From: Actinomucor elegans | Taxonomy: Eukaryota > Mucoromycota > Mucoromycetes > Mucorales > Mucoraceae | Direction of reading: 5' to 3' | Assembly: GCA_026027325.1 (NCBI GenBank) | Contig: JAMSLZ010000003.1 | Coordinates: forward strand, 2,914,001 to 2,978,000 | DNA: 64,000 nucleotides | Shown here: positions 11,967-24,103 of the stretch, piece after piece | Layout of the letters: each line of letters opens with the position of its first letter | How positions within the stretch are numbered: the first letter of the stretch is position 1 | Notes under the pieces: model-generated | What the model was told of the DNA's origin: nothing | What the model saw: the letters and a program-made list of their open reading frames with translations, nothing else | The model's database searches: none | Made by a program: the position numbers and the translations under genes

Positions 11967-13949
11967 ATGGCGCCTCTTGTGTTGAAAATCAAAGGCAACA
12001 AGACCTTTTCACCATTTTCCACCCTCACTTCCGAAGAAGACCTTTCTAAAACATGGCGAGTTTGCACCAAAGTAAAAGACTCACTCGAAAATGGTTCCCG
12101 ATTAGAAAACTTATCCTGGCGATTATGGTTTCGACAGCATCTATTGAATGAAAAGACCAATAACGATGGTTCTTTTCGAAAATTATCATTGAATACAGCG
12201 AGAAAACTCAGTAGTAGTTGTCCGTTATTACCACCAAAGGATTTGCCTGTCAAAACCGAATCTTCCATAGCCGAGAATACCATTGCTAGAGAGCAAGAAC
12301 AGTTACTGCAACAGCACCAATTACAGCAACTTCAACAGGGTATTGTTCTACCTATTGATCAACAGCCTCTGATGGACGTTTCTTTCTTCAATAATGCCAA
12401 TGCAACTACACAAGCTTCCAATAACTTTACTTTACCGCAGTATACATCGGATCAAACAACGGGCGAAATTGTCGAGTTGGATGATATCTTTAATGCTTTT
12501 AGTGGGTTCAATATGCCAACCAATACGGATATGGGTATGGCTGATGGCTGGGATTTCGGCATTCCTTCACCTACAAACCCTTATTATTCCCCTTCGCAGC
12601 CTACATTATCTACACCTTCACCTATTATCCAACAACCCCAACCCCAACAGCAACAACAACAACAGCAGCAGCAGCAGCAACAGCAACAGCAATCGAATAC
12701 AAGTCCGCTTTTATTAGGTACTTTTGATACTCAACCTACATTAAGTTACCCTCAGCAAACCACCTCTATGCCTCAAAATGAAGGTGACGCCATGTATGTT
12801 TCAGGATCTTCTATGCCCCCACCACCTACAGCTACTTTGCGTAGTAAACTGTTAGGAAATATGCAACATCAACCTATGACATTTACACCACCCACTCAAA
12901 GATTTACCAAGACTCCACCCATGTCCACCTCTTCAAGCGCCTCTACTACAGCCAGTATGACATCCATTCAAATGAGTTCATTAGTAGAAGAAAATAGGTA
13001 ATGTTATATCTATAAAAGCATCAATGTTAATACATGTGACTGACTTGGTACATTAGTATGAATCATCATAATAGATATACAGACTTTACAGACCAGCTAC
13101 AGCAACGTAGATTTTCTGCTTCTGCACCTGTTTCGCCTCAGCTTCATCCTCATCAAACGGATAATAGTAAAGCCAGTTCGAGTCGAAAATCAGCTACTTT
13201 GGCAGCTTCATGCATGTCGGCTAGTCTCGATAGTCAAACCAAGCCAGTTTGTACCAACTGTGGTGCCACCAGTACACCTCTCTGGCGACGATCAGCAGAG
13301 GACGAACTGTTATGTAACGCGTGTGGACTTTAGTAAGTTATATCATTATATAATATTGAGAACATTCCTGATTGACTATTTATTAGTCAAAAGTTACATA
13401 ATGCTCCACGACCAAAGACTTTGAAGCCTCATAATGCGAGAAAGGAAGCAAGAGACGATGAAGCCTCTCAATTGGTTTGCTCCAATTGTTCAACCACTAC
13501 GACACCCTTATGGCGAAGAGATGATGAAGGTGCACCACTGTGTAACGCATGTGGTTTATAGTAAAGTATTTGATAGGCAGATCGAGATAGTAACGTAACT
13601 AACATTTATCAGTCTCAAGCTACACCATGAACGTAGGCCGTTATCTATGAAAACCGATATTATCAAAAAGAGACAGCGATATGAAAGTAACACGAATGCA
13701 GCCAATGCAGGTGGCAGAAAAAATAGCGGTAAAAAATCCAAAAACGATATTGTACCCAGTTCACCTGCACAACAGGAGGAAGAAATGATCGTTTCACCTA
13801 CTCCATTTCACCAGCCTCTGTATACACAAGCGGCAGGAGGATTCAATCCACCATTTACACAACCTGGATACCAACCTACTTTTGATTCTAGTACCACCAA
13901 TGCTAATACACCGATCATTGATGACATGATGTCGAATAATTACTTTTAA
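11967..13949 (+). CDS. GATA-type transcription factor with two zinc fingers
   Basis: Four exons (11967-12997, 13057-13332, 13387-13560, 13613-13949) encode 605 residues. The N-terminus contains [20 protein letters not shown] followed by [12 protein letters not shown], the short DUF1752-type motif of AreA/Gaf1 nitrogen-regulatory GATA factors. The middle is Gln/Pro/Ser-rich with a polyQ run of about 20 (near 12645-12690). Two GATA fingers follow, both C-X2-C-X17-C-X2-[21 protein letters not shown] and [20 protein letters not shown], each interrupted by an intron directly after the last Cys pair (CNACGLY), at the same codon and phase, which points to a duplicated finger exon. A basic tail (KKRQRY, KKSKND) follows. 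Start at 11967 is preferred over an upstream in-frame Met at 11937 because the conserved N-terminus begins there. Two-finger X17 factors include iron regulators; the N-terminal motif favours nitrogen control. The exact target set is unknown. Confidence 0.92.
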
Positions 13950-14246
13950 AAAAAAAAAAAAACTTGCATTCTTTTTGTCATTTGCATATACTATTAACTT
14001 TTTCCCTAAATAACAATTCTTGTATTATAAAAATGCCCAACCCTTTCCCCTTTCCTCAAGCTGATGCGATTTACGGTTTCATCTTCATTTTATATACATA
14101 TATACATCTACACTATCAACATCAATAATAAATTATTCACATTTATGTATCAATGATGTTTTAGTTGGCTTGAGAGAACGTGTTTGTTCATTCCCAAAAT
14201 TCATTGACTACACGGTTTTTTTTTTATTATTATTATTATTATTCAA

Positions 14247-15320
14247 TTAATCTTCTTTAGTACCGCCACTTTCTTGTTTTTTCAACAATAAAAATTCAAA
14301 CAAAGGCACAACACGTTGATGCATCAGATCCTTTTCTACCTGCATTCTGAACTCTTGAAACTTGGCTTCAAAGTCCATGACAGACAATTTGGGTTCATGG
14401 CTAATCCAAAACTGATTAAACGTATAGAACAAGTAACAATAAAACTCTTGGAAGGCATTGACAGTTGTGCCATAGGTAAACATATACAGCTGGAGCTTCT
14501 TGGAGTCGAGCATTTGATAAGCAAATTTAGTGATATTGATACCCACAATGGCAAAAGGGTACCAAGAAACAGGATGGGATGCGTGCTGTAGGACCGATAA
14601 GGCTTGATCACGATGGGTTTGAACAAAGTACAGCAGATCATGGAGGCCTTGTAAGCCCATACCACGGAAATCGGTGGCTGGATCCGTACCTTGGAAACCA
14701 ATATCGACCCATTGTTTTGAATGTCTTGATTCAAGCGGCGTATCTGGATGGATTGCATCCCATAACTGATGATAGTGATTAGTGTAACCGATCTATGTAT
14801 GTGGTTCGATAAATACCTGTAATAGTTTTGTTTCATGAAGTGAGTTGCTTGAGTCATATTTGGTAGCCACTTGCTGTTCAATTTCGGTCAATACCAGGTT
14901 AGAGCGATGGATACGCACAAGACTATGAGCAAGGACTTGAGCAGCAGGTGTTTTGGTAGAATGGCGAGGAAATTGCTTTTTGGTGACGATGGATAAAAGT
15001 ACTTGGTCCAAAGTACATTGCGGTTGAGTCAACTGGAGCCGTTCTTGTTTCAACTGTGTAGAGTACAGAATGGAGTGGTCAATACGATAAATAATATCTT
15101 TGGGTACTATAATATCTTGCTGGTGAATGTCGGGTTGGTCTTTTTCATCGGTGCCTTCTTGTTCGAGCTGAGTACTTGTGATTATGGTTGAATTGCATAA
15201 ACGATAGATCTCGGTTGTGTTTGTCGAGATGCGAACAAGATACTTGAAGGCTTTGTAGGCAGATAGTAACAGAGGCGTCTGGTATATTCTACTGAATATG
15301 AATAAAAGGATCCAGTTCAT
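14247..15320 (-). CDS. ELMO/CED-12 domain protein, ELMOD type
   Basis: Two exons, 15320-14817 and 14765-14247, encode 340 residues. The ELMO domain is clear: LWDAIHPDTPLESRHSKQW, then VDIGFQGTDPATDFRGMGLQ and GLHDLLYFVQTH. The RHSKQW...GFQGTDP.TDFRG signature includes the Arg that ELMOD1-3 proteins use as GTPase-activating proteins for Arf-family GTPases, so a role in Arf regulation and membrane traffic is likely by homology. The chosen start gives an N-terminal hydrophobic segment (MNWILLFIFSRIYQTPLLL), as in animal ELMOD2. An upstream in-frame Met at 15392 would extend into the coding part of the divergent neighbour. Its ATG is only nine bases from the ATG proposed for that neighbour. Confidence 0.9.
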
Positions 15321-15329
15321 TTTGAAGTA

Positions 15330-16550
15330 ATGAAACGTAAAAGAAAGGATCACTACAGCAGCTGCTGGAGACCTACTTGTGGCTGGGCGCAATCTGAATC
15401 AAAGAAAACGCTTGTCTGTTATATTTCGGTTCCCCCCCCCCCCTCTTGCTCTTTCTGTAGCAATATTATGAAAAGAAGCAAAAACACAGCATCGTATACT
15501 ATAGAGGAATTATTCAAAAGAATTCACAGAAAACCATTCACCAAGATCAGCCAGACGATGAAGACGATCTACTGTTGGCTTTACGATTAAGTGAGCAAGA
15601 GCAAGTTAATGAACAACGACGACTCTTGGAACAGTTTTCACAATTGAGTCAAAGGAGCATATCCAAGCAGAATGCAAAGGCAAAAAAGAGAGCAATACAG
15701 CCCCTGGAGGAAGAAAAAGAAAAGGAGGATGAAGACCAATGGTTTCAAACAGTATCGAGTAGACCGCAGCCAGCGTATAAGATATTGAAGCAAAAGAACA
15801 AGACTCTCGAGAGTAAGAAACGTATCGAAAAGAAACTTCCTTTGAGACACAACAAGGATACAGAAGAAACATCGTTACTAAAACCAGTTAAAACTGAAAA
15901 AGACAATGATGAGATTGTACTAGACATTGACGATATGTCTGAATGGTTACAAGCTAAAGAAGAACCTGAACAGGCTGAAGAAGATGATTTAGTCATTGAA
16001 GATATGTCTGAATGGTTACGAGCAAAGGATGAACCTGATACTGAACCTGATTTAATCATTGATGATATGTCTGAATGGTTAAGAGTCAAAGAGGAAGATG
16101 AGCCTGAAATTACAAGTATACCTACAGTGGAAGAAGTAGAGGTATGCAAATGAATGTGGTTTATTGTGAATGTATTGTAACACTACATAGATGCCTTGTC
16201 CACTATGTCAACAGTTGTTCAAACAAGGCACAGTACTCGAGAAACATGCAGCCATGTGTAATGATATGCTATCTGATTCAGATTGCAGTGTGATTGACCT
16301 AGTGGAACAAACCGAGGCAGCCGATCCAATGACAATCGACGACAAGGAAGAAGAGGATGGCTACCTTTCTCCTTTAGAAGGTTTCACTAATCTCAAAGAC
16401 AATCGAGATAATCAAGCATTTGGTCAATATTTTGCTCAACTACAACCCCCACCCGTTCAAAAGAGAAAACGAGCTACCAGTGCGCCTCGAAAGAAGAAGC
16501 GTTTTTTCAAAAGGAAAAAGAAGGATATATTAAAATCAACAAAAGCATAA
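15330..16550 (+). CDS. UIM and Rad18-type zinc-finger protein with three DMSEWL repeats
   Basis: Likely ubiquitin-binding nuclear protein. Proposed exons 15330-15413, 15461-16141 and 16191-16550 give 374 residues. A good ubiquitin-interacting motif lies near residues 58-75 (PDDEDDLLLALRLSEQEQ). The middle has three acidic repeats, IDDMSEWLQAKEEPE, IEDMSEWLRAKDEPD and IDDMSEWLRVKEEDE, spaced 21-23 residues. After the last intron comes CPLCQQLFKQGTVLEKHAAMC, a C2HC finger of the UBZ4/Rad18 type found in DNA-damage proteins such as Rad18, FAN1 and SLX4. The C-terminus is very basic (RKKKRFFKRKKK). Exon 1 is the weakest part: its donor is GTCTGT and the intron contains a C12 run; the UIM frame has no Met of its own after an upstream stop, so some upstream exon is required. 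I do not recognise an orthologue by name. Confidence 0.75.
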
Positions 16551-16894
16551 GATATTAAATCTTAATTATACCAAATGCTTCAGTATCATAAAAGGTTATA
16601 TTACTATTCTCGGGATGATTGGCTCGATTCCCTCTCTTTTAAATAAACAAAACTGCAGCTAAGCTTTCGGTAGGCTATATAGAAACGCGTTATTTCACGC
16701 GATTGACGCGTATTTGATTAGTAAACAATTCCTATCAAAATAGCATATATTAGTATTTTCTAAACTACAGATGAGCCCTAACTTTTCCCCACCCCCTTCG
16801 ATTCTTGATAATATTTCAATGAGAATGTCTCTCTCTCTCTCTTTTCTCTCTCTCTCTCTCTCTCTCTTTCTTTTTCACTTTCTTTTCAACAATC
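16551..16894. promoter_or_regulatory. Promoter region of the APSES-factor gene
   Basis: A 344-base spacer with two ACGCGT boxes (16685-16690 and 16706-16711) and a long (TC)n pyrimidine tract (16828-16888) ending just before the ATG. ACGCGT is the MluI cell-cycle box bound by APSES complexes (MBF) in yeasts. Two copies within 27 bases in front of an APSES gene suggest cell-cycle control or autoregulation; this is inference. Confidence 0.5.
16828..16888 (+). repeat. (TC)n pyrimidine tract in 5' leader
   Basis: An almost pure C/T tract of about 60 bases, mainly TC dinucleotides, ends six bases before the ATG at 16895. Such CT tracts are frequent near transcription starts of fungal genes. Confidence 0.85.
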
Positions 16895-18096
16895 ATGACT
16901 GTACCAGAAGTTAATACTGATAACGACAGTTTATTATATCGACCCTTTCAATCAGAGAATGAATGCACCATCAAGGTCAAGAAGGAATGCTACTCTACTT
17001 CACTTGATGAAAGAGGCTATATTCCAGGTATGTGCATGATTTCAAAAAAAAAACTCGATTCAAAAAAGAGACTGACATAGTATAGTCTATGAATACACTG
17101 TGAATAATGCACCTATTATGTGGGATAGAGAGACTGGTAAGTGCTGTGTTTTTTTTTGCATGAACAAAAAAGCGTGGTACTAATTATCATACACATAGGT
17201 TATGTCCATTTCACTGGTATTTGGAAAGCAATGGGAAACTCAAAGTCTGATATTGTTAAGTTGGTTGACTCTAATCCTGAATTGGGCACTAAAAAGATCA
17301 GAGGTGGATTCCTTCGCATTCAAGGCACTTGGTAAGCCCAACATTATAAATTGGTGGTCAAGACTAACTTTTTTTTTTGAATAGGATTCCTTATGACAAT
17401 GCCAAGTTACTTTGTTCTCGTACTGCTTGGAATATCAGAAAAGAATTGGTCCCTATTTTTGGTCAACGATTTCCTTTGGAAGCTCTTAATCCGGATCATG
17501 AAGACTATGGCTGTTTGTTATTAGATCCCAAGTCCAACAAGTCGAACCAGAATCAAAGACGCAATTACACAATGCGCCCAAAGAAGCCTTATACCAAACA
17601 GCAAGAAACAAAGAAAACACGTACGCCAAAGCCCATGAAATCGGTCAACAGCGAAAAAAAAAAAACGTCAAAAACTAAAGTGATGTCTGTTACGCGTCTT
17701 TTAAATGAAAAAGAAGATTTTATGGATTTTTTAGACAGTGACAGTGATGATTTGTCTTCTCTATCTTCATTTGGTTCTTCGACTGTGCCTTCACCTACAT
17801 TCCGTGTCATACAAACATACCCTCCCGAAGACTGGTCGGACCTTTTACCTCCGATCTACAATACCTCACAGCAAAACACCCACATTTTACCATCCTTGTC
17901 TCGATCGCCCACTCCTCCCTTGTCTCCAATGACTACACATGTATCCCAAGACATCATCGATACTATCAGCGCCACAATTCTACTACAAAGACTATCTCAA
18001 GATGATGGAGCAAGACCATTCAATCCAATAGAATCCAAGATTCCATCCAAAGTCATTGTTGGCCATCAAGAATTTACCATTTGTTGGGACTATTAG
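16895..18096 (+). CDS. APSES/KilA-N domain transcription factor, Xbp1-like
   Basis: Four exons (16895-17027, 17086-17136, 17199-17331, 17385-18096) encode 342 residues. The DNA-binding domain spans roughly residues 45-160: VYEYTVNNAPIMWDRETGYV, HFTGIWKAMGNSKSDIVKLV, KKIRGGFLRIQGTWIPYDNA and AWNIRKELVPIFGQRFP. The IQGTWIPYDNAKLLC and VPIFG stretches resemble the yeast stress repressor Xbp1 and related KilA-N/APSES proteins more than Swi4/Mbp1; no ankyrin repeats are present. After a basic linker (KKTRTPKPMK) there is an acidic Ser-rich region (DSDSDDLSSLSS) and a Pro/Ser-rich tail (SPTPPLSPM), possible regulatory phosphorylation sites. Introns were set by domain continuity. Acts presumably in the nucleus as a sequence-specific regulator. 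The paired ACGCGT boxes upstream fit regulation by an APSES complex. Confidence 0.9.
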
Positions 18097-20499
18097 AAAT
18101 TCGCTGTTTATTATTATTATTATTATTATTATATGTACTTTTCCTCTTTCTCATTATTATATATTGCACAAACAAACAAAAAAGACGCGCTAACCATACG
18201 CATTTCATCACTTCATTCGTCTGTCCATATAGCCAGATTTGCATTCAAAGAAAAATAAAAAAATAACAAATACAAAAGTAGTTCCAATCAGAACCTTTTT
18301 TCTTTACTTCGAGGAGGCGATCGTTTTCTTACTTGAAACCTGTATTCTGCATCAAATTACCAACGAAACGGTATTGACGCGTCTTATCAATTGCAGTAAA
18401 TGATATCACTTTCTTTAGTAAAGTATTGTACTACACACAAGGAGAGCACACAACACATGAGAAAAAAATAAATGGGATGTCTTATACCTCCCAACTATCT
18501 GAAACCGATCATACATGCAGTTTGACACGCATATCATCAAGGATTAAACCTATCGTCTACTAACCTTTTGATTGGCTGTCGAGAGTGCACCATTTTTTTT
18601 TTTTTAAAAAAAAGGAGCTCATTTGATATTTTACTAATGTGATACTTGTATATCATCAAAGTGTATCACTCTATTGCGAATTCAATGGCGTAAATCTCAC
18701 TTTCGTTTTATGCTAGCAGTTTCAAGTTACCTGCGACGTTTAAGTGTTTGGTTTTCGCAATTGAAAACTTGATATATATATATATATGGAAAAAATGATG
18801 AAAAAAATATATGCAAACAATTCTAGAATAAAAGTATTCATAGCCAAGAGGTATGATCTTCACTGAGAGTAACTGATAAAAAAAAAGCTCGACTTTTTAA
18901 AAGTTTTTATTGGTTATTATTGACTATTGAGTTATGTGATACTACATAACATTCCGAATCAAATTTCATACGAACTTTTTTGATCTGACTTCTAGTGCAA
19001 GTACAATAAGAATGCATTACTAGCGCGTGTGTAGAATTAGATTGCTTATTGGAGGACTTGAAGTTTACATTATACTTCTCTATATCTATAGAATTGCCTT
19101 TTTTTTGGAATTCATTCATAAACTCACATACCTTTTAAACTAAACTTTTGAAAAAATTACTCATTTATACTCTCGGATATGACAAATTCAAAGTATTTAT
19201 GGGCCTTGCCTTCACTATAGATTTGGTACTTTTTAAAAATATCGATATTTTAAAAGAAAAAAAGAACCCCAAGGGGGAATTTCTTTGAAATTTTTCTATT
19301 TTCAATACTTTTAAATCTCTCGGCTGAGTTTGGTGAAAAGTTACATCATATTAAAAGTACATATCCATAATGAGATTTTGTATTTATTGGAACTTATACT
19401 TTGCAGCAATACCATATGTATATTATATCACTGCTGGCTATAGTAGGCTACATATACTTCATAACTTACCATTTGTCTACTTCTTAATTGAATTAATGAC
19501 TTTGAGCATGAGTATGTTTCTTACAGAAAAGTCTTGCTATCTAAGCAAAAGCGCTCCAATTACTTTACAAAAAAAAAAAAGCCCCAAGGTATGTCCCAAT
19601 TGACAAAAATACTGCTCATTATTATAAAGACGTCTTTAAATCCATACGCTACTCATTCACAGAAGTTAAAAATTTCTTTATTCATTCTGCGTACGAAATA
19701 CTCATCAGATGCGACTTTTGACCGTGGGGTGCCGATTGAGAGATCTATAGATCTAGGCTATAATATAAAATGCAATTGTGATGTAACTAAGCATAAATTT
19801 TGATACATGCTACAGCTCGCTTTCAGTATGGAATGATTGACTGATGCGATATTGAACAGACATCTGTTAGATCTGTTCATCAATTGATCTAAATTACTTG
19901 CAATACTAAAATATAGTATACTCTTAACGGTATTTCAATTTAATGGTGATTGTAGTTGATGCAGTATGTAATTTTGATCGTGTACTAGCGATCAGATGCG
20001 ACGTTAAACCAGACACGGTGAAGAATGAAATGAGATACTAGTGAAGAACAACGAGCTAATTTTAGTATAATCTTGGGTCCAAGCGTTCAAACTTTCACTT
20101 TTTTATGCAGTGCAAAGACAACTTTTTCAAGTCAAGTTTATACTAATTATAAATAGTACGCATTTGAGAGTATGCAAATATATTTTTTGTTGTGTCTTTT
20201 ATCTTTAAAGACACGCGAGTTATGGATCCATTTAAAAAAAAATAAGAAAGATGGGCTTTTATCGTGAATTCTTACAAACTTTGCTAAACACTTTGTTAAA
20301 GTTTTATATGAATGAAAATTTCAACTCCAAAATTGGCTTCAGGCGAAAAAATGGTTTACCTGCACAAGAAATGCGATCGTGACGTAGCCATCGCGTTAAA
20401 CCGCCGCCGGTTTGAAGATTTCTTTCGAACTTTTATAAATAATCTTCCTTTTTTTATTATTTTCTACATTATTCAAAGCGATAATATCTTAAAAGAAAT
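18097..20499. other. Intergenic, 2.4 kb, with dispersed-repeat copies
   Basis: No supported gene. It contains an ATT trinucleotide repeat right after the upstream stop (about 18108-18131), a T13A8 block (18593-18613), an ACGCGT at 18377, and two degenerate copies of the dispersed repeat in reverse orientation (about 19690-19750 and 19970-20012). Confidence 0.6.
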
Positions 20500-22234
20500 A
20501 TGTCAGTGGACGGAGAAGGATCAAACAAAAATAAACCGCAGACACAGCCCGCTTCTTCTCAACAGTTAACCCACCAAGATCTCAATTTTTCTTTCAATGA
20601 TATTCTCAGTAATAATCACGATGTCAATGATTTCTCATTTCAGTCTATTGTGCAAACGCTTAGCAATAATAACAACGGAGAACATATAACACCTTCATAT
20701 GAACATTTACCTGCTGAATTGCAAGACTTGTTCAACACAAACGAAACAGACGATTTACTCTCTGTACACAGAACTGATATGCAAGCCTCACAACCATTTA
20801 TCGCATGGCCACAGACGCCAAATGTACCGCCAGTGACCCCATCTACAACTGCTCCTTCTCCTTCTTTGTCACAAACGGTGACTCAACAGCAAACAATACA
20901 TCAAGAGCCTCAACAGCAACGTAAAATAGCTTGCTTGTCCTTTTTTAGGTTTTTTTATACTCACCTTTTGTTTTTTTTTTTTGATATAGCCTCGTCCACT
21001 ACATTATTGGATAATATAACAGCTCAATTACCACCTGAAAGAAAAGGAAGATTTGTTCAGCTGTTCAGAGAACTTCAAAACAATTCAGTCTGTGCAGCTG
21101 ATTTTTTAACGCAAGCCAAAATGTTATTAGGCTCACAACAATTTCAACAATTAGAGGATTTAAAACAAAAGTCAGGACAGCAGCCAAAGTCTGTACCTGT
21201 GAAAAATACCAATACGTTAAAAAGAGCTAAAACTGAAAGTATACCTCAACCTTCATTTCATAATCTACCACCACCACTGCCGCAACAACAACAACAACAA
21301 CAACAACAACATGTAGCTTTACCATTACAACCTACTGCACAACCACTGAATATTACTCAACCTACACCCGTGTTTAAAACACCTGCTATACCTGGCAATG
21401 TCTCGGGTTTACAGATACCAACAAAGACATCAGCAACGGCTGTACCTCCCGCGAGTACAGCGAATACAAGTAGTAGTGGTGGTGGAGGAGGAGGTAGTGG
21501 TGGTGGAGATCGCATTGATTATGATACCTTGACAGATGTAATGGGATACGCAGGCGTAGATTTAAAAGAAGAGACAGAACATTTCATGAAAGATGGTGAT
21601 GGGCCCGGTGGTATATTACCTGATGGCGTTGACCGATCCAAGGTTCAAGACTTTATGAATACCGACATGCTACGAACCAAGATAATGAAATATGGTAAAA
21701 GTTTCATGACATGGAATGTATGTGTAGAAACTAAATAAATGACTTGTAGCGAAATGTGTAGATATTAAAGAGATTGATGGTGATTTCGTATCGTATGTAG
21801 CATTAGCAACACAAGATCGTATACGTACCATAATGGAAGCCATGGTGGCTGCTTCCAAATACCGCACCTTTGATCCTTTTGGTAAACCCCCCATGTCAAA
21901 AGAAGGTCACCCATTATTCAAAATACAAGTCAAACAAAACGTCAAGTCGCAACTGGAAGCGATACAGCATGTAGAAAGGCAGTCTGAATTGGATCTGGAT
22001 CCTGTGCATCATGATGAAGACGAAGATCGCCCACAAAAGAAGATGAAGAACAGAGTGTCACTTGAAAAGGGATGGTATTCCAATAAAGCCAAACATCCGC
22101 TAAAAACTATGGAAAAGAGAGAGAGAAAAGTCACTATGCAAGATGCGATTTTCGTAATGGAAAGGGATGTGCAAGGTGGTAGGGGAACTAGTCAACGCAG
22201 TTTATTAAAAGCCTATAATAAAGTTGGTCTCTAA
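20500..22234 (+). CDS. TAF4: TAF4, TFIID subunit
   Basis: Transcription initiation factor TFIID subunit 4, which pairs with TAF12 by a histone fold. Exons 20500-20920, 20990-21694 and 21762-22234 give 532 residues. The first half is Gln/Thr/Pro-rich. A TAFH-like segment follows the first intron (LLDNITAQLPPERKGRFVQL, FRELQNNSVCAADFLTQAKM). After polyQ (QQQQQQQQQ) and polyGly (GGGGGGSGGG) tracts comes the conserved C-terminal TAF4 domain: DYDTLTDVMGYAGVDLKEET, then after the last intron DGDFVSYVALATQDRIRTIM, EAMVAASKYR and the basic end TMQDAIFVMERDV. The histone-fold helix is split by intron 2. Intron 1 (20921-20989, 69 nt) is a multiple of three and has no stop, so retention would add 23 residues, mainly Phe/Leu, rather than truncate the protein. 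Confidence 0.92.
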
Positions 22235-24103
22235 TGTTTAAATTACGCGGTTTGATATATATATCTATATGAATAAAACGAGAACCCATCATTATTGTCT
22301 ATATTAGAGTATAAACTTAGGTTTACCAAATATCTTTGCCATTTGGTAAAAGTGTTTCTAGTTTATAACACGCTGAATTAACTTTTGAAAATTATAGATT
22401 AGAGAAAGCCTAAGACCTGTTCTTTACCTTTAATATGGTTTCCCTATATCAAAAAGTTTAAATAGGTGAAACGTTCTTCAACACAGTATGCTTAGTACTT
22501 AATTATAGACACACCAACTTGTGTCTGCTCGCAAGCCCAATTGTTTATATAATTCGTCCCTAAGCCGTGGTATTGTTATTTCGCTGGAGTGAAATTAATA
22601 ACATTATTAGGTGCAGAACTTTATTCAGACTAGCAATAGCTATCAGATACAATATTGAATAAGAATCAGTTGAAAAACGTAGTGATATTCAAAATGGGGA
22701 GGAGGATTATCGAAAAGAAACCTGTTATATCTTTGGATCTGCATATATATATATATATTATGGAGTGCAAAGTCGAGATTTTTCGAGGCATACTCAATTT
22801 ATAATGCAGATTATATTTGCATCAGATTTTATTGTATAAAAAATGCTCTAAATATATATATATATAAAAGTAACCAAAAGATCATCATTTAACAACGGTA
22901 ACTCAATGAATCAACTGTTATCAAATCGATATTATATTCTTCAGCACACCCTTCAATCTTGTACAAACTTTATTCATACGCCTTTTGTATACCTACTCAG
23001 TTTTGTTATATATATTAACGATATAAAATCAAGACAAATTTAAAAGGGAAACGCAATCAACTAAAGTAGCATGACATTGTTAAACAGTGACAGTGAGGAC
23101 CCTTGTTCCCATTGACTACTAGAATCAACAATTAACAATAAATGTAAAGAGTGGATCGTAAAGACGCTTTTAGAAGGCATAGAGGCATTATTATAGAGAT
23201 GAGCAAATACTATATAATATACATAGCCCTATATGGACTGTATAATGTTTGTCTAATACTGAACAAAAGCCGGCTGTAAGCTGAGGACCTTCTAATTAAT
23301 TTCAAAGGACTCTTGTTCTATATCTCTGTCAATAACAACGATCATACTAAAGCCTTTCATAGCAAGAGATATTATAATGCTCAACTCTTTTTCCTTTAAT
23401 TGAATGCGCACAAATGGACTTCCCCTATAGAACCTATAGTTTTTTTTTTTTTTTCGTTTTCATTTTCATTGCAAGATAAAATTGTCGGTAACTACCCCAC
23501 TGGATATAAAAGAAAGTAGAGCTTTCTAGAATACCACGCTTAATAAATGGAATAGACATGAACCGTGTTCAATCTATCCTACCTTTCCCGAAGGGCACAA
23601 TCCACAGTTTGGTAATAAGGAAAGACCACAGGATAGAGGCAGGTGTTATATGTAAAGAAACAAAATCGTTTTCTGCCTTTTACCACTCTTTTTATAACCA
23701 AAAAGTTTTCTCGATAAGCCACAACAAGGTAGGACTGCTCAAATTCGAATAATTTCAAATGTAGGTCCGTGCCTTAACGTTTCTCAATGGGATCTGGAAG
23801 ATACTTTGCTATCTAGATCGCGCCACGCTGCTTTAGATCATATTTAGATCTTGCACACTACAATTAGCCTATTGTGAAGCATATACATTCTTATCATCAG
23901 AGCGGTACTATGAATAATTTAATGGCAAGTTTAATTTCTCAGATATAGCCAACATTCCTTTTGAATCATATACACTATATTCCAACTAGAATACTTTTAA
24001 CAAACATATTGATATCGCCCGCCCGTGGCAGCATACTTGTAAAAAAAAAAAAGAGAGACTTTTAATATATATATATATATAAAGGTGTATAGCGAGAAAT
24101 AGA
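22235..24103. other. Intergenic, 1.9 kb, convergent flanks
   Basis: Between the ends of TAF4 and MIC19. No convincing gene. AT-rich with several TA dinucleotide runs (for example 22744-22759, 22853-22866 and 24065-24080). Confidence 0.6.

Noticed and set aside
18097..18140. ATT trinucleotide run as a possible array
   Set aside because: Simple microsatellite; no spacer-repeat structure, so not a CRISPR array.
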